Shown: piece after piece, positions 11,812-22,885 of the stretch
Layout of the letters: each line of letters begins with the position of its first letter
How positions within the stretch are numbered: the first letter of the stretch is position 1
Program-made: the position numbers and the translations under genes
The notes under the pieces: generated by a model
What the model was told of the DNA's origin: nothing
The model's database searches: none
The model's input: the letters and a program-made list of their open reading frames with translations, nothing else
Source: Dugong dugon
Taxonomy: Eukaryota > Chordata > Mammalia > Sirenia > Dugongidae
Assembly: GCA_030035585.1 (NCBI GenBank)
Contig: CM057469.1
Coordinates: 58,979,501-59,043,500 of the forward strand
DNA length: 64,000 nt
Reading direction: 5' to 3'

Positions 11812-12055
11812 GCCAAAACTTATTGAATGCCTATCAGGTACCAGATATGATTCTAAATGACAAGTATTACTCCATTAATTCTCATAATTCCATGGATCAT
11901 GTACTATTGACATCACCATTTTACAGATAAAGACACTTGGATACAGAAAGGGTAAACAGTTTTCACAGGGTCATCTTGCAAGTTACTGGGTTGATTCTGA
12001 CCCTTGGTAGTCTGGCTCTAGGTTTTATGTTCCTAACCACTATATAATGTAGATC
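11812..12055 (-). mobile_element. MIR SINE
   Basis: Minus-strand MIR including the 3' part: ttattgaatgcctatcaggt, then caccattttacagataaaga, the diverged ggtcat..ttgcaagttactggg block and ctaaccactatataatg, the reverse complement of the MIR tRNA-like start. Confidence 0.85.
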
Positions 12056-12151
12056 ACCATGTTAATGAATGTTCTGGAGTAGCAATTGAAGAACTATTAT
12101 TACTAAATAAAACTTGGTCTTCAGGCTTCATCGTCACTATCATCAATGTTT

Positions 12152-12423
12152 TGTTGCTGTCAGCTGTCAGTGAGTCAGCCCTCGACGCACGGGGACTCCA
12201 TGCACAACCGAAGGGGATGCCTCCTGGTTTGCAACATCCCCATGATCAGTGGTGGATTGGACCGTTATGATCCATAGGGTTTTCATTGGCTGATTTTTGG
12301 AAGTAGATTGCCAGGCCTTTCTTCCTAATCCATCTGAGTCTGTTCAGCATCAAGTTTTTTTGGTCAGGAAACGAACGAGGGCTCTTCCCACGGGAGGTGA
12401 GAATTCAGCCCTGAACCACCTTT
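12152..12423 (-). mobile_element. SINE with tRNA-Gly-like head
   Basis: Read on the minus strand from 12423, the head matches tRNA-Gly(GCC): the A-box region ggtggttcagggctgaattc, then ctcacctcccgtggg, then a B-box-like cgttcgtttcctg. The body (gattggaccgttatgatccatagg on the plus strand) and a tail with gagtcagccctcgacgc resemble the AfroSINE/RTE tail module. It is flanked by atcatcaatgttt at 12139-12151 and 12424-12436. It is a different SINE family from its AfroSINE neighbour. Confidence 0.8.
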
Positions 12424-12436
12424 ATCATCAATGTTT

Positions 12437-12589
12437 GTGGTTGCTAGGTGCCGTCGAGTTGTTCTGACTCATAGCGACCCTATAGAACAGAGTAAAACTG
12501 CCCCATAGGTTTCCAAGTGGCTGGTGGATTCGAATTACTGACCTTTTGGTTAACAGCCAGAGCTGTTAACCACTGCGCAACCAGGGCTC
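12437..12589 (-). mobile_element. AfroSINE, second of a tandem pair
   Basis: Minus-strand copy with tail gtgccgtcgagttgttctga, middle agagtaaaactgccccatag and head ggttaacagccagagctgtt..ccagggctc. It sits directly against the right-hand duplication of the tRNA-Gly-headed SINE and is followed by caatgttt at 12590-12597, so the same target was duplicated twice. Confidence 0.93.
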
Positions 12590-12719
12590 CAATGTTTAGA
12601 TACCACATATATTTATTTATTAGGCACTATGGATTTTGTGGCAAGAGATATATTTCTCATATCCTTCCTTTTTCATTACTCTGGGGAAAGTACATGTGAT
12701 CCCTTTGGTAAATTGATAG

Positions 12720-13070
12720 CTGTCCTACTAATTTCCTACTCAAAGTCTTTGCTCTCTTCTTTCTGACAAACAGCTTCCCAGCTAGAGACTACATTCTCCA
12801 GCCACTGTTTCACTTAGGTGTGACTATTTTCTCACGAGAAGCTTCTGGATTATGTTTTAAAATAATATTTGCACTGGACATACTCTTCCGTTTTCCTTTA
12901 TCTGAATGAGTCTGGCTCTGATTGGAGCTATCTTAGCCATTCTATGTCAGGGCTGCTGTGCTAACCTGAATCCCAGGATCTTTCTGCAATAGAGATTCCC
13001 TATGCACGTTGACAGAGACTGATGAGAGAGAAATAAAGTTATATCTTGTTTGAGGCACTGTGTTTACGTA
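12720..13070 (+). mobile_element. LTR-like interspersed repeat relic
   Basis: The order gcttcccagctagagactac, ..cacttaggtgtgac, ..gagagaaataaagttatatcttgtttgagg resembles a common mammalian LTR-type repeat. The aataaa near 13029-13036 would be its polyadenylation signal. The family name is not certain and no duplication was identified. Confidence 0.45.
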
Positions 13071-14180
13071 CAGGTGTGCACAGGCAGACAAATTTATTAA
13101 TTATCTTAAGTAATATATTTCCCAAATCACTAGTCCCATCAGAGAATTCTACACATTTGAATGTTTTGACTTGCCCTTGAACTCAAGGATAAGTGGCAAC
13201 TCTAGAACAAAGGTATGCCACAGCTTCTTAAAGAAGTAAAATGTCTAAAATTCTCAAGGGGACTTCTAATGAGAGTCCATTTATTATTGCATTATTGTGA
13301 GGTTTTATTTCAATTATGCAATGTAATGTCAGCATTTACCTTAATTGATATTGATGTTGTAATCAAGATTTAAGAAAGGTTTTAAAATTTTTCTTATTGT
13401 AAGAATATTTGACAGTCATAAATTGGAAAATATATATTTTTTATTTTTACTGTTTTATTCTTAAATGCTAAGTGGGGCTGCTTTTTTAAAAAAAATGACT
13501 TTTTTTATTATTTAAACAAATCATGCCTGTCTTGAATACAGCAAGTTATGTTGTGAAAATTAAAATAGATTTCATATATTGCTTTATGATTTAAGTCACC
13601 TGGATTTCTACTACTCAGAAGCTTATGTGAGTTTTGTGACTAACTTATCATGCTATTCTTGCAAAACTTTTATTTTTTTCATTTATAAAGCTATGCAGAA
13701 AGCTACTGATTATATTTTGGAGTTTTGAAAATCAGTATCAAAAATATATGTTGATTACAATGTAAAACTAGGTACAAAATATAATAGCTCTATGCTCATT
13801 ACTGCTACAAATTATTAAACATAACATTTTAGCAGTAGAATGATAAGGTCATAGATTATGTGTTATACTTTACTGCCAAATAAGTTTTATTATGATGAGA
13901 AAGTATAGCCAAAGTTTAATAATCATTGGAATTTTTTCATGTCAATTACTGCTGTTAAAATTGAGTTAAGTCAAAATTGCTGAAAGTAAATCAGAACCAT
14001 GTTAGAGTTGTTACCAAAGTAGATGATACACATAAACAACAATGAGCAAGCTGGACTCATGTTTAGTAGACTACTACAAATGTCTTCAGTGGAAAGAAAA
14101 GGCGAGGGATGAAAAAATATTTTATTAAAACTGTAATGGAAGTTTGATAATTAGATGAACAAAGAATAAGGAGAAAACCT
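13071..14180. other. Unassigned AT-rich DNA
   Basis: About 1.1 kb with poly-A and poly-T runs but no frame over 60 codons and no repeat I recognise. Confidence 0.5.
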
Positions 14181-15370
14181 TTTTTTTTTTTTTTATTGTA
14201 CTTTAGGTGAAGGCTTACAGAACAAATAGTTTCTCATGAAACAGTAGTACACATATTGTTTTATGACATTGGTTAACAACCCCACAACATGTCAACCCTC
14301 TAACTTCTCGACATTTTTTTTTTTTTTTTTTGGTGAAAGTACACACAGCCAAAGATACAAAGATACACCATTTCAAAAATTTCTACATTCACAGTTCAGT
14401 GACATCACCTATGCTCTTCCAATTGTACTGCTATTCTCACTTTAGATGAAGGCTTACAAAACAAAATAGTTTCTCATTTAACAGTTATTACACATGTTGC
14501 CCTATAACAATGGTTAACAACCTCACAACACATTAACACTATCCTTACTCAAACTTGGGTTCCCTATCACCAGCTTTCCTGTCCTCTTCTGCCTTCTGGC
14601 CCTTGTCCCTGAACTGCTGTGCCTCATTAGTCCCATTTGGTTTTATGCGGCTGTCCATTTCCTGGATGAACGGTGAACCTCGGAAATGACTTCACCACTG
14701 AGCTAAAAGGGTGTCTGCGGGCCATACTCTTGGGGTTTCTCCAGTCTCCTTTAGGCCAGTAAATCTGGTCTTTTTATTTGTAAGTTAGAATTATGTTCTA
14801 CATCCTTCTCTAGCTCTGTCCAGAACCCTCTGTTGTGATCCTGGTCAGAGCAGTCAGTGGTGGCAGCCAAACAAGATCTAGCTGTACTGGACTCAGTCCG
14901 GTGGAGGCCTTGGTAGCTGTGGACCATTAGTCCTTCGAACTAATCTTTTCCTTGTATCCTGTTCTCTTCATTCTCCCTTGCTCCCGAAGGGATGAGACCA
15001 GTGTAATATCTTAGATGGCCGCTCAAAGGTTTCTAAGACCCCAGACACTACTCACCAAGGTAGAATGTAGAACATTGTCTTTATAAACTGTGTCATGCCA
15101 ATTGAGCTAGATGTTCCCAGAGACCATGCATGGTCCCCACAGCCCTCCACCCAGCAGTTCAGTCCCTCAGGGTGTTTGGATGTGTCTATGAAGCTTCCAT
15201 GACCTTTACTTGTACAGCTTGTGCTGGTTTCCCCTGTAGGGTGTACTGTCTCACCCTTCACCCAGGATACAACTTATTTATTCCCTATTTCATATTTCCC
15301 CGCCACCCCTCCCATCCCTGGTAACCAACAAAGATTGTTACATTTTGTGTGTGAACTTTGTCATGGGTTT
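14181..15370 (-). other. L1 3' UTR with a duplicated terminus
   Basis: Elephant-type L1 3' UTR. The terminal block appears twice: actttaggtgaaggcttaca at about 14201-14220 and a similar tttagatgaaggcttaca at about 14442-14459, each followed by the tttctcat..aacagt and ggttaacaac blocks. Between them lies a module with caccatttcaaaaatttcta. The second long L1 near 60.2-60.5 kb has the same arrangement, so it is a subfamily feature rather than a local accident. Confidence 0.8.
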
Positions 15371-18300
15371 TTATAATAGAGGTCTCATACGATATTTGTC
15401 ATTTTTTGATTGATTTATTTCACTCAGCATAACGTCCTCCAGTTTCATCCATGTTATGAGATGCTTCACAGATTCATCATTGTTCTTTCTCGTTGCATAG
15501 TACTCCATTGTGGGTATGTACCATAGTTTGTTTATCCATTCATCTGTTGATGGGCATCTAGGTTGTTTCCATTGTTTTGCTATTGTGAACAATGCTGCCA
15601 TGAACACAGGTGTGCATATGTCTATTTGAGTGACGACTCTTATTTCTCTGGGATTTATTCCTAGGAGTGCAATTGCTGGATCAAATGGTATGTCTATTTC
15701 TAGCTTTCTGAGAAGTGCCATATCATTTTCCAAAATGGTTGTATCATTTTGCATTCCCACCTGCAGTGCATAAGAGCTCCGATCTCCCCGCAGTCCTTCC
15801 AACATTTGTTATTTCCAGTGTTTTTGATTCGTGCCAGTAATGCCGGGGTGAGATAGTATCTAATTGTGGTTTTAATTTGCATTTCTCTAATGGCTAGTGA
15901 TCGCGAGCATTTCCTCATGTGTCTGTTGGACATTTGAATGTCTTCTTTGGTGAAGTGTCTGTTCATTTCCTTTGCCCATTTTTAAATAGGATTATTTGTC
16001 TTTTTGTTGTAGAGGTGTTGGATTTTCTTGTAGATTATGGAGATTAGACCTTTGTCTGACTTGTACTGTCCAAAAATTTTTTCCTAGTCTGTAGGTTCTC
16101 TTTTGACTCTTTTGGAGAAGTCTTTTGAAGAGCATAGGTGTTTGATTTTTAGATGATCCCAGTTATCTAGCTTATCTTTTGGGGTTTGTGCATTGATGGT
16201 TTTGGTTTGTGTCCTGTTAATGCCACGTTTTAAGGCCTGTAGTGTTGGTCCTATAATTTCTTCTATGAACTTTATAGTTTTAGGCTTTATATTCAAGTAA
16301 TTGATCCATTTTGAAGTAGTTTTTGTATACAGCATGAGGTGTGGGTCCTGTTTCATTTTTTTGCAGATGGATATCCAGTTTTGCCAGAACCATTTGTTAA
16401 AGACTGTCTTTTCCCCATTTCATGGACACTGGGTCCTTGTCGAAGATCAGGTGACCGTAGGTGGATGGATTTACATATGGGTTTTCAGTTCTGTTCCATT
16501 GGTCAATGTATCTGTCATTGTACCAGTACTAGGCTGTTTTGACTACTGTAGCTGTATAGTAGGTTCTGAAGTCAGGTAGTGTGAGTCCCCCAACTTTACC
16601 CTTCTTCTCCAGTAGTGCTTTACTTATTCAGGGTTTCTTCCCTTTCCATGTAAAGTTAATGATTAGTTTTTCCATCTCTTTGAAGAATGCTGTTGGTATT
16701 TGTATCAGGATTTCATTGTACTTGTAAATTTCTTTGGGTAGAATTGTCATTTTCACAATGTTAAGTCTCCCTATCCATGAGCATAGTATGTTTTTCCATT
16801 TATGTAGATCTCTTTGGGTTTCTTGCAGTAGTGTTTTGTAGTTATCTTGGTATAGGTCTTTTACATCCCTGGTTAGATTTATTCCTAAGTATTTTATCTT
16901 TTTAGGGCTATTATAAATGGCATTGTTTCCCTGATTTCCTTTTCATCATTCTCCTAATTGGCGTATAGGAATCCAGCTGATTTTTGTATGTTTTTCTTGT
17001 ATCCTGCTACTCTGCTGAATCTTTCTATTAGTTCCAGCAGATTTCTTGTAGACTCTTTAGGGTTTTCTGTATATAGTATCATACCATCTGCAAACAGGGA
17101 CAGTGTAACTTCTTCATTTCTAATTTGGATGCCCTATATTTCTTTTTCTTGCCTTATTTCTCTAGCTAGTACTTCCAGCACAATGTTAGATAGGAGTGGT
17201 GATAAATAGCATCCTTGTTCCTGTTTTCAAGGGGAATGTTTTCAGCCTTTCTCCATTAAGAATGATGTTGGCTGTTGGTTTTGCATAGATGCCCTTTCTT
17301 ATGTTGAGAAAGTTCCCTTCTATACCTATTTGATTGAGAGTTTTTATCAGGAATGGGTGTTAGACTTTGTCAAATGCCTTTTCTGCGTCAATTGAGATGA
17401 TCATGTGATTCTTTTCTTTCCTTTTATTTATGTGGTGGATTACTTTGATTGATTTTCTAATGTTGAACCATCCTAGCATACCTGTATGAATCCTACTTGG
17501 TTGTAGTGTATTATATTTTTGATATGATGCTGAATTCTATTGGCTAGAGTTTTGTTAAGAATTTTTGCATCTATATTAATGAGAGATATTGGTCTGTAAT
17601 TTTGTTATTTTGTGACATCTTTGCCTGGTTTTGGTATCAGCATTATGCTGGCTTCATAGAATGAATTTGAAAGTGATGTTTCCTTTTCTATGCTCTGAAA
17701 TACCTTGAGTAGTACTGGTACAAGCTCTTCTGTAAATGTTTTGTAGAATCCTCCAGTGAAGCCATCTGGGTCAGGGCTTTTTTTGGTTGGGAGTTTTTGT
17801 TGCCTCTTCAATCTCTTCTCTTGTTATGGGTCTGTTCAGATTTTAACATCATTTGGTCGTAGTTTGGGTAGGCCGTGTGTTTCTAGAAATTTATCCATTT
17901 CCTCTAGGTTTTCAAATTTGTTGGAATATAGTTTTTCATAATATTCTGTTATAATCCTTTTTATTTCAGTTGGGTCTGTTGTAATGTCCCCCATTTCATT
18001 TCTTATTTGGGTTGTTTGTGTCCTCTCCTGTTTTTCTCTTGTCAGTCTGGCCAGTGGTTTGTCGATTTTGTTGATTCTTTCGAAGAACCAACTTTTGGTT
18101 TTGTTGATTCTTTCTATTGTTTTTCTGTTCTCTATTTCAATTATTTCTGCTCTGATCTTTACTCTTTCCTTTCTCCAAGTGGTTGTGGGCATTTTTTGCT
18201 GTTCTCTTTCTATTTGTTTGAGTTCTGTAGTTAATGTTTTGATTTTTTACCTTTCTTCTTTTCTGATGTGTGCATCTATTGCTATAGATCATCCTCTAGG

Positions 18301-19176
18301 ACTGCCTTTGCTGCGTCCTAAAAGTTTTGGTATGATGTGTTTCCATTCTAACTTAGGAATTTTTTGATTCCATCTCTGATTTCTTCTATTACCCAGTGAT
18401 GTGTAAACAGGGTATTATTCAGTTTCCATGTAATTGATTTTTTTTTCCTTGCTCTTTCTATTGTTAATGTCTACCTTGGTGGCACTGTGGTCAGAGAAGA
18501 TACTTTGAATTATCTCAGTGTTTTGAATCTTGTTGAGATTTGCTCTGTGGCCTAAGATGTGGTCTATTCTGGAGACCTTTCCATGTGCCTTGGAAAAGAA
18601 TGTGTACTTTTCAGCAGTTGTATGGAGTGTTCTATATATGTCTATGAGTTCAAGTTGGCTGATTGTGCCCCTTAGGTCTTCTGTATCTCTGCTGAGTTTC
18701 TTCTTAGTTGTTCTGTCCTTTACTGAGAGTGGTGTGTTGAAGTCTCCTACAATTATTGTGGAACTGTCAATTTCTCTTTTCAGTGTTGTTAGAGTTAGTT
18801 TTATGTATTTTGGAGCCCTGTCACTGGGTGCATAGATGTTTATTATGGTTATGTCTTCATGATGGATTGTCCCCTTAATCATTATATAGTGTCCTTCTTT
18901 GTCTTTTATGGTGGATTTTGTTTTAAAGACTATTTTATCTGATTTTAGAATTGCCACTCCTGCTCTTTTTTTGTAGTTGTTATCTTGATATATTTTTTTC
19001 CAACCTTTGACTTTTAATAAATTCACATCTTTGTTTCTAAGGTGTGTCTCTTGCAGACAGTATATGGATGGGTCCTGTTTTCTTATCCATTCTGTCACTG
19101 TCTGTCTCTTTATGGGTGCACTGAGTCCATTTACATTCAGTGTAATTATTGATAGATGTGAGTTTGTTGCTGTCAT
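15371..19176 (-). pseudogene. L1 ORF2 (endonuclease and reverse transcriptase), inactive
   Basis: The minus-strand ORF2 would be about 1268 codons. The first 253 residues are open (19176-18415) and form a whole AP-like endonuclease, with LNVNGL, QETHL, INIYAPSDRA, VGDFNTPLS, SRIDHILG and FSDH all present. A frameshift near 18415 follows. RT pieces include [24 protein letters not shown] (17811-17605). Motif C reads FADG instead of FADD at about 17083-17094, removing a catalytic aspartate. The C-terminal zinc knuckle C-W-K-D-C...H-C...C is visible in 15966-15700. The end MRPLL then stop (15371) is the usual L1 terminus. Confidence 0.92.
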
Positions 19177-19611
19177 TTTGTAGTGCTTTTTTTTGTGGTG
19201 CTGAAGTTTTCTTCGTTCTTCTTACTCTCCTATACTAACTTTTGTTTGTGGATTTTTGTTTCATTTCTTTTGTTTTTGTAGGTTTTGTTTTTGCTGAGAC
19301 TTTATTTTTTTCCTCTTTATTTTTATGAGTATGTTTGTGGTTACCATGAATTTTACCCTTATCTTTCTAAGTTTGAAGCAGTCTACCATTACTTGGTATT
19401 GCCTTGTCTTCCTCTCCATCAGAAGGCTTTATACCTATGCCATTTATTCCCTCTTTTATTGTTTTTATGTTGTTGTCAATTACTGATTAACTTCTCTGGT
19501 TCCCTGTTGTACTTCTTTTGGTTTTGGATAGTCCTTGAGAGTTCATTTCCTAGACTGGTATCTGGTTGGTACTATCCTGCATCCTAGATTCTGCCTGTGA
19601 GCTGAAGCTAT

Positions 19612-20775
19612 TTGTTTGCAGATCGAAGAACTCCCTTTAATAATTCTTGTAAGTTTGGTTTGGCTTTTACATATTCCCTTAATTTCTGTTTATCTGGAAA
19701 TGACCTAATTTCACCATCATATTTAAACGAGAGTTTTGCAGGATATATTATTCTTGGCTGGAAAATTTTTTATTTCAAGATTTTATATATGTCATCCCAT
19801 TGCCTTCTTGCCTGCATGTTTTCTGCTGAATAATCTGAGCTTAGTCTTATTGTTTCTCCTCTGTATGTGACTTCTTGTTTTCCACAAGCTGCTCTCAGGA
19901 TTTTTTGTTTGTCTTTGGTTTTGGCGAGTGTGATTATGATATGCCTTGGTGATTTTCTTCTGGGATCTATCCTATATGGGATTTGTTGAGCTTCTTGGAT
20001 GGTCAGCTTTTCATCTTTCATGATATTGGGGAAGTTTTCTGTCAGCAGTTCTTCAATGATCCTCTCAGTGTTTTCTGTTTTCTTCCCCATTCTGGAACTC
20101 CAATCACTTGCAAATTTTTGCTTTTGATTGTATCCCACATAACTCTCAGGTTCTCTTCATTTTTCTTTGTTCTTTTTTCTGAGTTTTCCTCAGAGTTGTA
20201 TCCAATTGTTTGTCTTCAATTCCTCTTATCCTGTCTTCCACCGTTTCAAATCTGCTTCTCAGACCTTCTATGACATCCTCCATTTCTGAAATCTTGTTGT
20301 TTATCTTTTGGATTTCTAACTGTTGTCTTTGTATAATTTCTAGTTGTGAATTTATCTTGTGATTTTGTTCCTGCATTATTTTCCTGCATTCTTCCAATTT
20401 TTTGTCTGTATTCTCCATGAATTTGTCTATTTTTTCCTCATTTTTGTCTGCTTTTTGCTTCAGCTCTTGGAGAATTCTGAGTATTAGAGATTTGAATTCC
20501 CAATCAATTATTTATAGTGCCTTTTCTTCCACTGGAAAGTCATCTTGTGTTTTGTTTTGGATGCTTACCTTAACCTTCCTGTCCTGTTTTTGTAAACGTT
20601 TTGATATTGTCTGCTGTCTTTGGGGCATGTAGTAGTTATTATTCTCGTTTATGGATTGTAGATTTGTTTGTTTCATCCATTTCGTTTTTAATTTGTCTAT
20701 GTCTGAGCAGGCGGGCTGTGTGATCTTTGTTGTTTGCTTGTCTGTGGGCACAATACTTTTTACCTCCTTCTCCAA
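19612..20775 (-). pseudogene. L1 ORF1 (RNA-binding protein), inactive
   Basis: The start is MEKEVKSIVPTDKQ at 20775. The first 87 codons end at a TAA (20514-20512). The same frame then resumes and holds a coiled-coil segment rich in E, K, Q, I and L (MENTDKKLEECRK..IQKINNKISEMEDVIEGL, 20418-20146). Frameshifts near 20146 and 20080 lead to the C-terminal domain (IIEELLTENFPNI..IIITLAKTKDKQKIL..ARRQWDDIYKILK), cut by a stop at 19770, about 50 codons before the expected end near 19612. ORF1p normally trimerises and coats L1 RNA. Confidence 0.88.
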
Positions 20776-22270
20776 TTGGCAGGGTCAGTCACTTAGATAT
20801 GGTACGGAAGAGCAGGTCTAGCTGAAGAGGATTTACTGGGACAGGTTGTTTGTGGTACTTACTACAGCCTCCAGGGCGGGTCGGTAATCTGTGCAGGGCA
20901 GGTTCCAGTAGGCCATGCCTGTGATGCTTGGTGGTGTGATGTAAAGCACACTGTGCAGGTAGGCAGGACGTAGCAGGGAGATTGTTATCTGTGGTGCTAA
21001 GATGGATATGGGAGGGAGGAGAGAGTAACAAGAGCCAAAAACATACAAACAAACAAAAAAGAATGCTAGGGGATCTTGCCATTGGCATGGAGAGATGAGA
21101 GACTATGAAATGGAGAAAAAGAAAAAGGGGAAGATGAAGAAGAAAAAGAAAAGAAAAGAATGAATATATAAAAATCAGAAAGGTAAAAGAACAGCCAAGT
21201 TCCCAGGAATCCCACTGGTATGGCTATGAGGTCTGGGGAAGTTGTTCTCAGGTGTTGCAGTACAGCCTGGCTAGAAGGCATAGCGGTATACAATGGCAGG
21301 TATTCAGGGAACAGAAAGAGAAGGAAGATATAGAGAGATGAGAAACTGAGTAATGAAGAAAGACAAAAAGGGAAAAAGAGGGAAAAGGAAACAAAACAAA
21401 TTTTAAAAAAAAAAGAACAAGAAAAGCCTTCCAAAAAACAGAAGAAAAAAAAAAGACAACAATGAAAAGAGAAATGCCCTCAGGGATCCCTATGCACGTC
21501 TGTGCCAGCTGAGGGGGTAAGTTCCAAGCCAAGCAGCACTGCCTGGCCAGAACGGGCTCTCAACTCAAGAAAAGGAAAAGAAAACAAACAATTCAAAACA
21601 AACAAATGTACAAAAGCCTAGGGATCCCACCAGCATGGCAGCACAGACCGGGAAGCAGCTCCATACTTGAATGGAGCTCCACAGCCCCTCAGGAAGAAGC
21701 AAAGATGACACACAGAGCCAGGTATTTGAGCAAAAGGAGGGGGAGGTGGTGAGAGGTAAGGAAGAAATCAAAAGAAGTGGAAAAAAGCAACACCAGCAGC
21801 CAACAAATGGCACTCAGAGAGCCTGACCCTTCAGGTAGGTGGAATCCAAGCAGCCGGTGCTTCCAGGACAAGAGATTGTGGCCATGGGAAGCAGAGGAGG
21901 CCAAGTGGGGGTGAAGAAGGGTGGAGGGTGGGAAAGCATATATTGCAAATTACCGGTTGTTTTGTCTCCTGCTGAGGCTCCTTGAAGCTGCTTTCTTGTA
22001 CCCTGTTTGCTGGTCTCCGACAGGAGTCCAAGATGGGAGATCCACATGGTGTTAGCTGATGGGGACTGCTGCATGAATCTCTCCTTGCTCTCCTTCTTCT
22101 GTCAGTTTTCTCACTCCATTTGGTGCTTGGCTGAGTTCTTTATCTCTTCATTTGATGTTTTAGGGTTTCAGGATTGTTGTTTTCTCTGTTCAGCTTAGTT
22201 TTTCAGATCTTTGCTGTGGAGGGAAGGCGTGGTGCTTCTGCCTAGAGTGCCATTTTGTTGGAAGTCCCTC
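20776..22270 (-). promoter_or_regulatory. L1 5' UTR (internal promoter region)
   Basis: About 1.5 kb upstream of ORF1, less AT-rich than its surroundings and made of purine-rich tracts alternating with GC-richer blocks. A ggatccc-like block recurs at about 21068, 21205, 21482 and 21620, spacings of 137, 277 and 138 bp, suggesting decayed tandem monomers. L1 5' UTRs act as promoters in intact elements. Short frames here look like chance. Confidence 0.7.
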
Positions 22271-22299
22271 AGTTGTTATTAAATATATTCTTCATTAAA

Positions 22300-22679
22300 A
22301 GTAAAAAAAAAAAAAATTACACAATTCTGAATCAAATTTTCTTATTCGTCAATCTTCATAACATGGGATTATTATTTCCTGAATTGATATGTAGGACATT
22401 GTGTTGGGGTAAGCAAATTTCTCAAATGATAGAGAGCAAAGATCTCAAATATGAGTATGTAGCATCATTGGAGATGAGCAAAAAAAGAAAATGATGTACT
22501 TTTTGAGTAAAAAACCTCACATTTCTAATTGTAGACATCAATATCCTTCCTCCGACTTTTCACAAAATGTTTTACTTACTTGCATCAATAAAAATCATTA
22601 AACTTGGCTGAATATGTTGATTTATTTCTTTGTATGTCTTAGCCATAGGGCTGTGTATCTTAAAAACATTGTACTAGAA
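22300..22679. other. Unassigned AT-rich DNA
   Basis: Flank of the long L1. Nothing recognisable beyond a poly-A run near 22302-22316. Confidence 0.5.
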
Positions 22680-22875
22680 ATCTATTGTTGTATAACACAC
22701 CATTCCAAAACATGTTGACCTACAGAAACAGTCATTTTATTTGTTCATGATCCTGTAAATCAACAAATTGTCCTAGGATCAGCTGAGTGAGTCTTTCCTG
22801 GAATCACTTTGGCAACTGGAGTGAGGCTAAGATATGGGTTTGCATATCCTGTGCTAGAGCCTTAGCCAACACCAT
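22680..22875. mobile_element. LTR-like repeat fragment (ERVL type, family uncertain)
   Basis: The order tctattgttgtataacac, ..gtcattttatttgttcatga, ..tcctaggatcagctgagtga resembles the start of a widespread mammalian ERVL LTR. The same family appears at 48135-48665. Partial copy. Confidence 0.5.
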
Positions 22876-22885
22876 TGTATAAACG

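Larger units (their letters stand above)
14181..22270 (-). mobile_element. Near-full-length L1 LINE, inactive
   Basis: An L1 of about 8.1 kb on the minus strand. In element order: 5' UTR 22270-20776, ORF1 20775-about 19612, a long inter-ORF gap of about 430 bp, ORF2 19176-15371, 3' UTR 15370-14198 and a poly-A tail seen as the T-run 14181-14197. The 5' end is taken where 'gccattttgttggaagtccc' gives way to unrelated AT-rich DNA. ORF1 has a stop and frameshifts; ORF2 has frameshifts and a changed RT motif. I found no convincing target-site duplication, possibly because of age. It is the most complete mobile element in the window. Confidence 0.93.

Noticed and set aside
12360-12423. Functional tRNA-Gly gene
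   Set aside because: The A and B boxes are mutated and it continues into a SINE body flanked by duplications.
15052-15324. Short frames at 15052-15324 on both strands
   Set aside because: They fall within the L1 3' UTR.
21068-21630. CRISPR-like array from regularly spaced repeats
   Set aside because: Only four diverged blocks in an L1 5' UTR of a mammalian genome; repeats are not identical and spacers are not unique.
20789-22074. Several 60-120-codon frames rich in S, F and L
   Set aside because: They lie in the L1 5' UTR, antisense purine tracts give the low-complexity composition, and no start or domain supports them.
14181-22270. Active full-length L1
   Set aside because: ORF1 has a stop and frameshifts, ORF2 is frameshifted and motif C is FADG.
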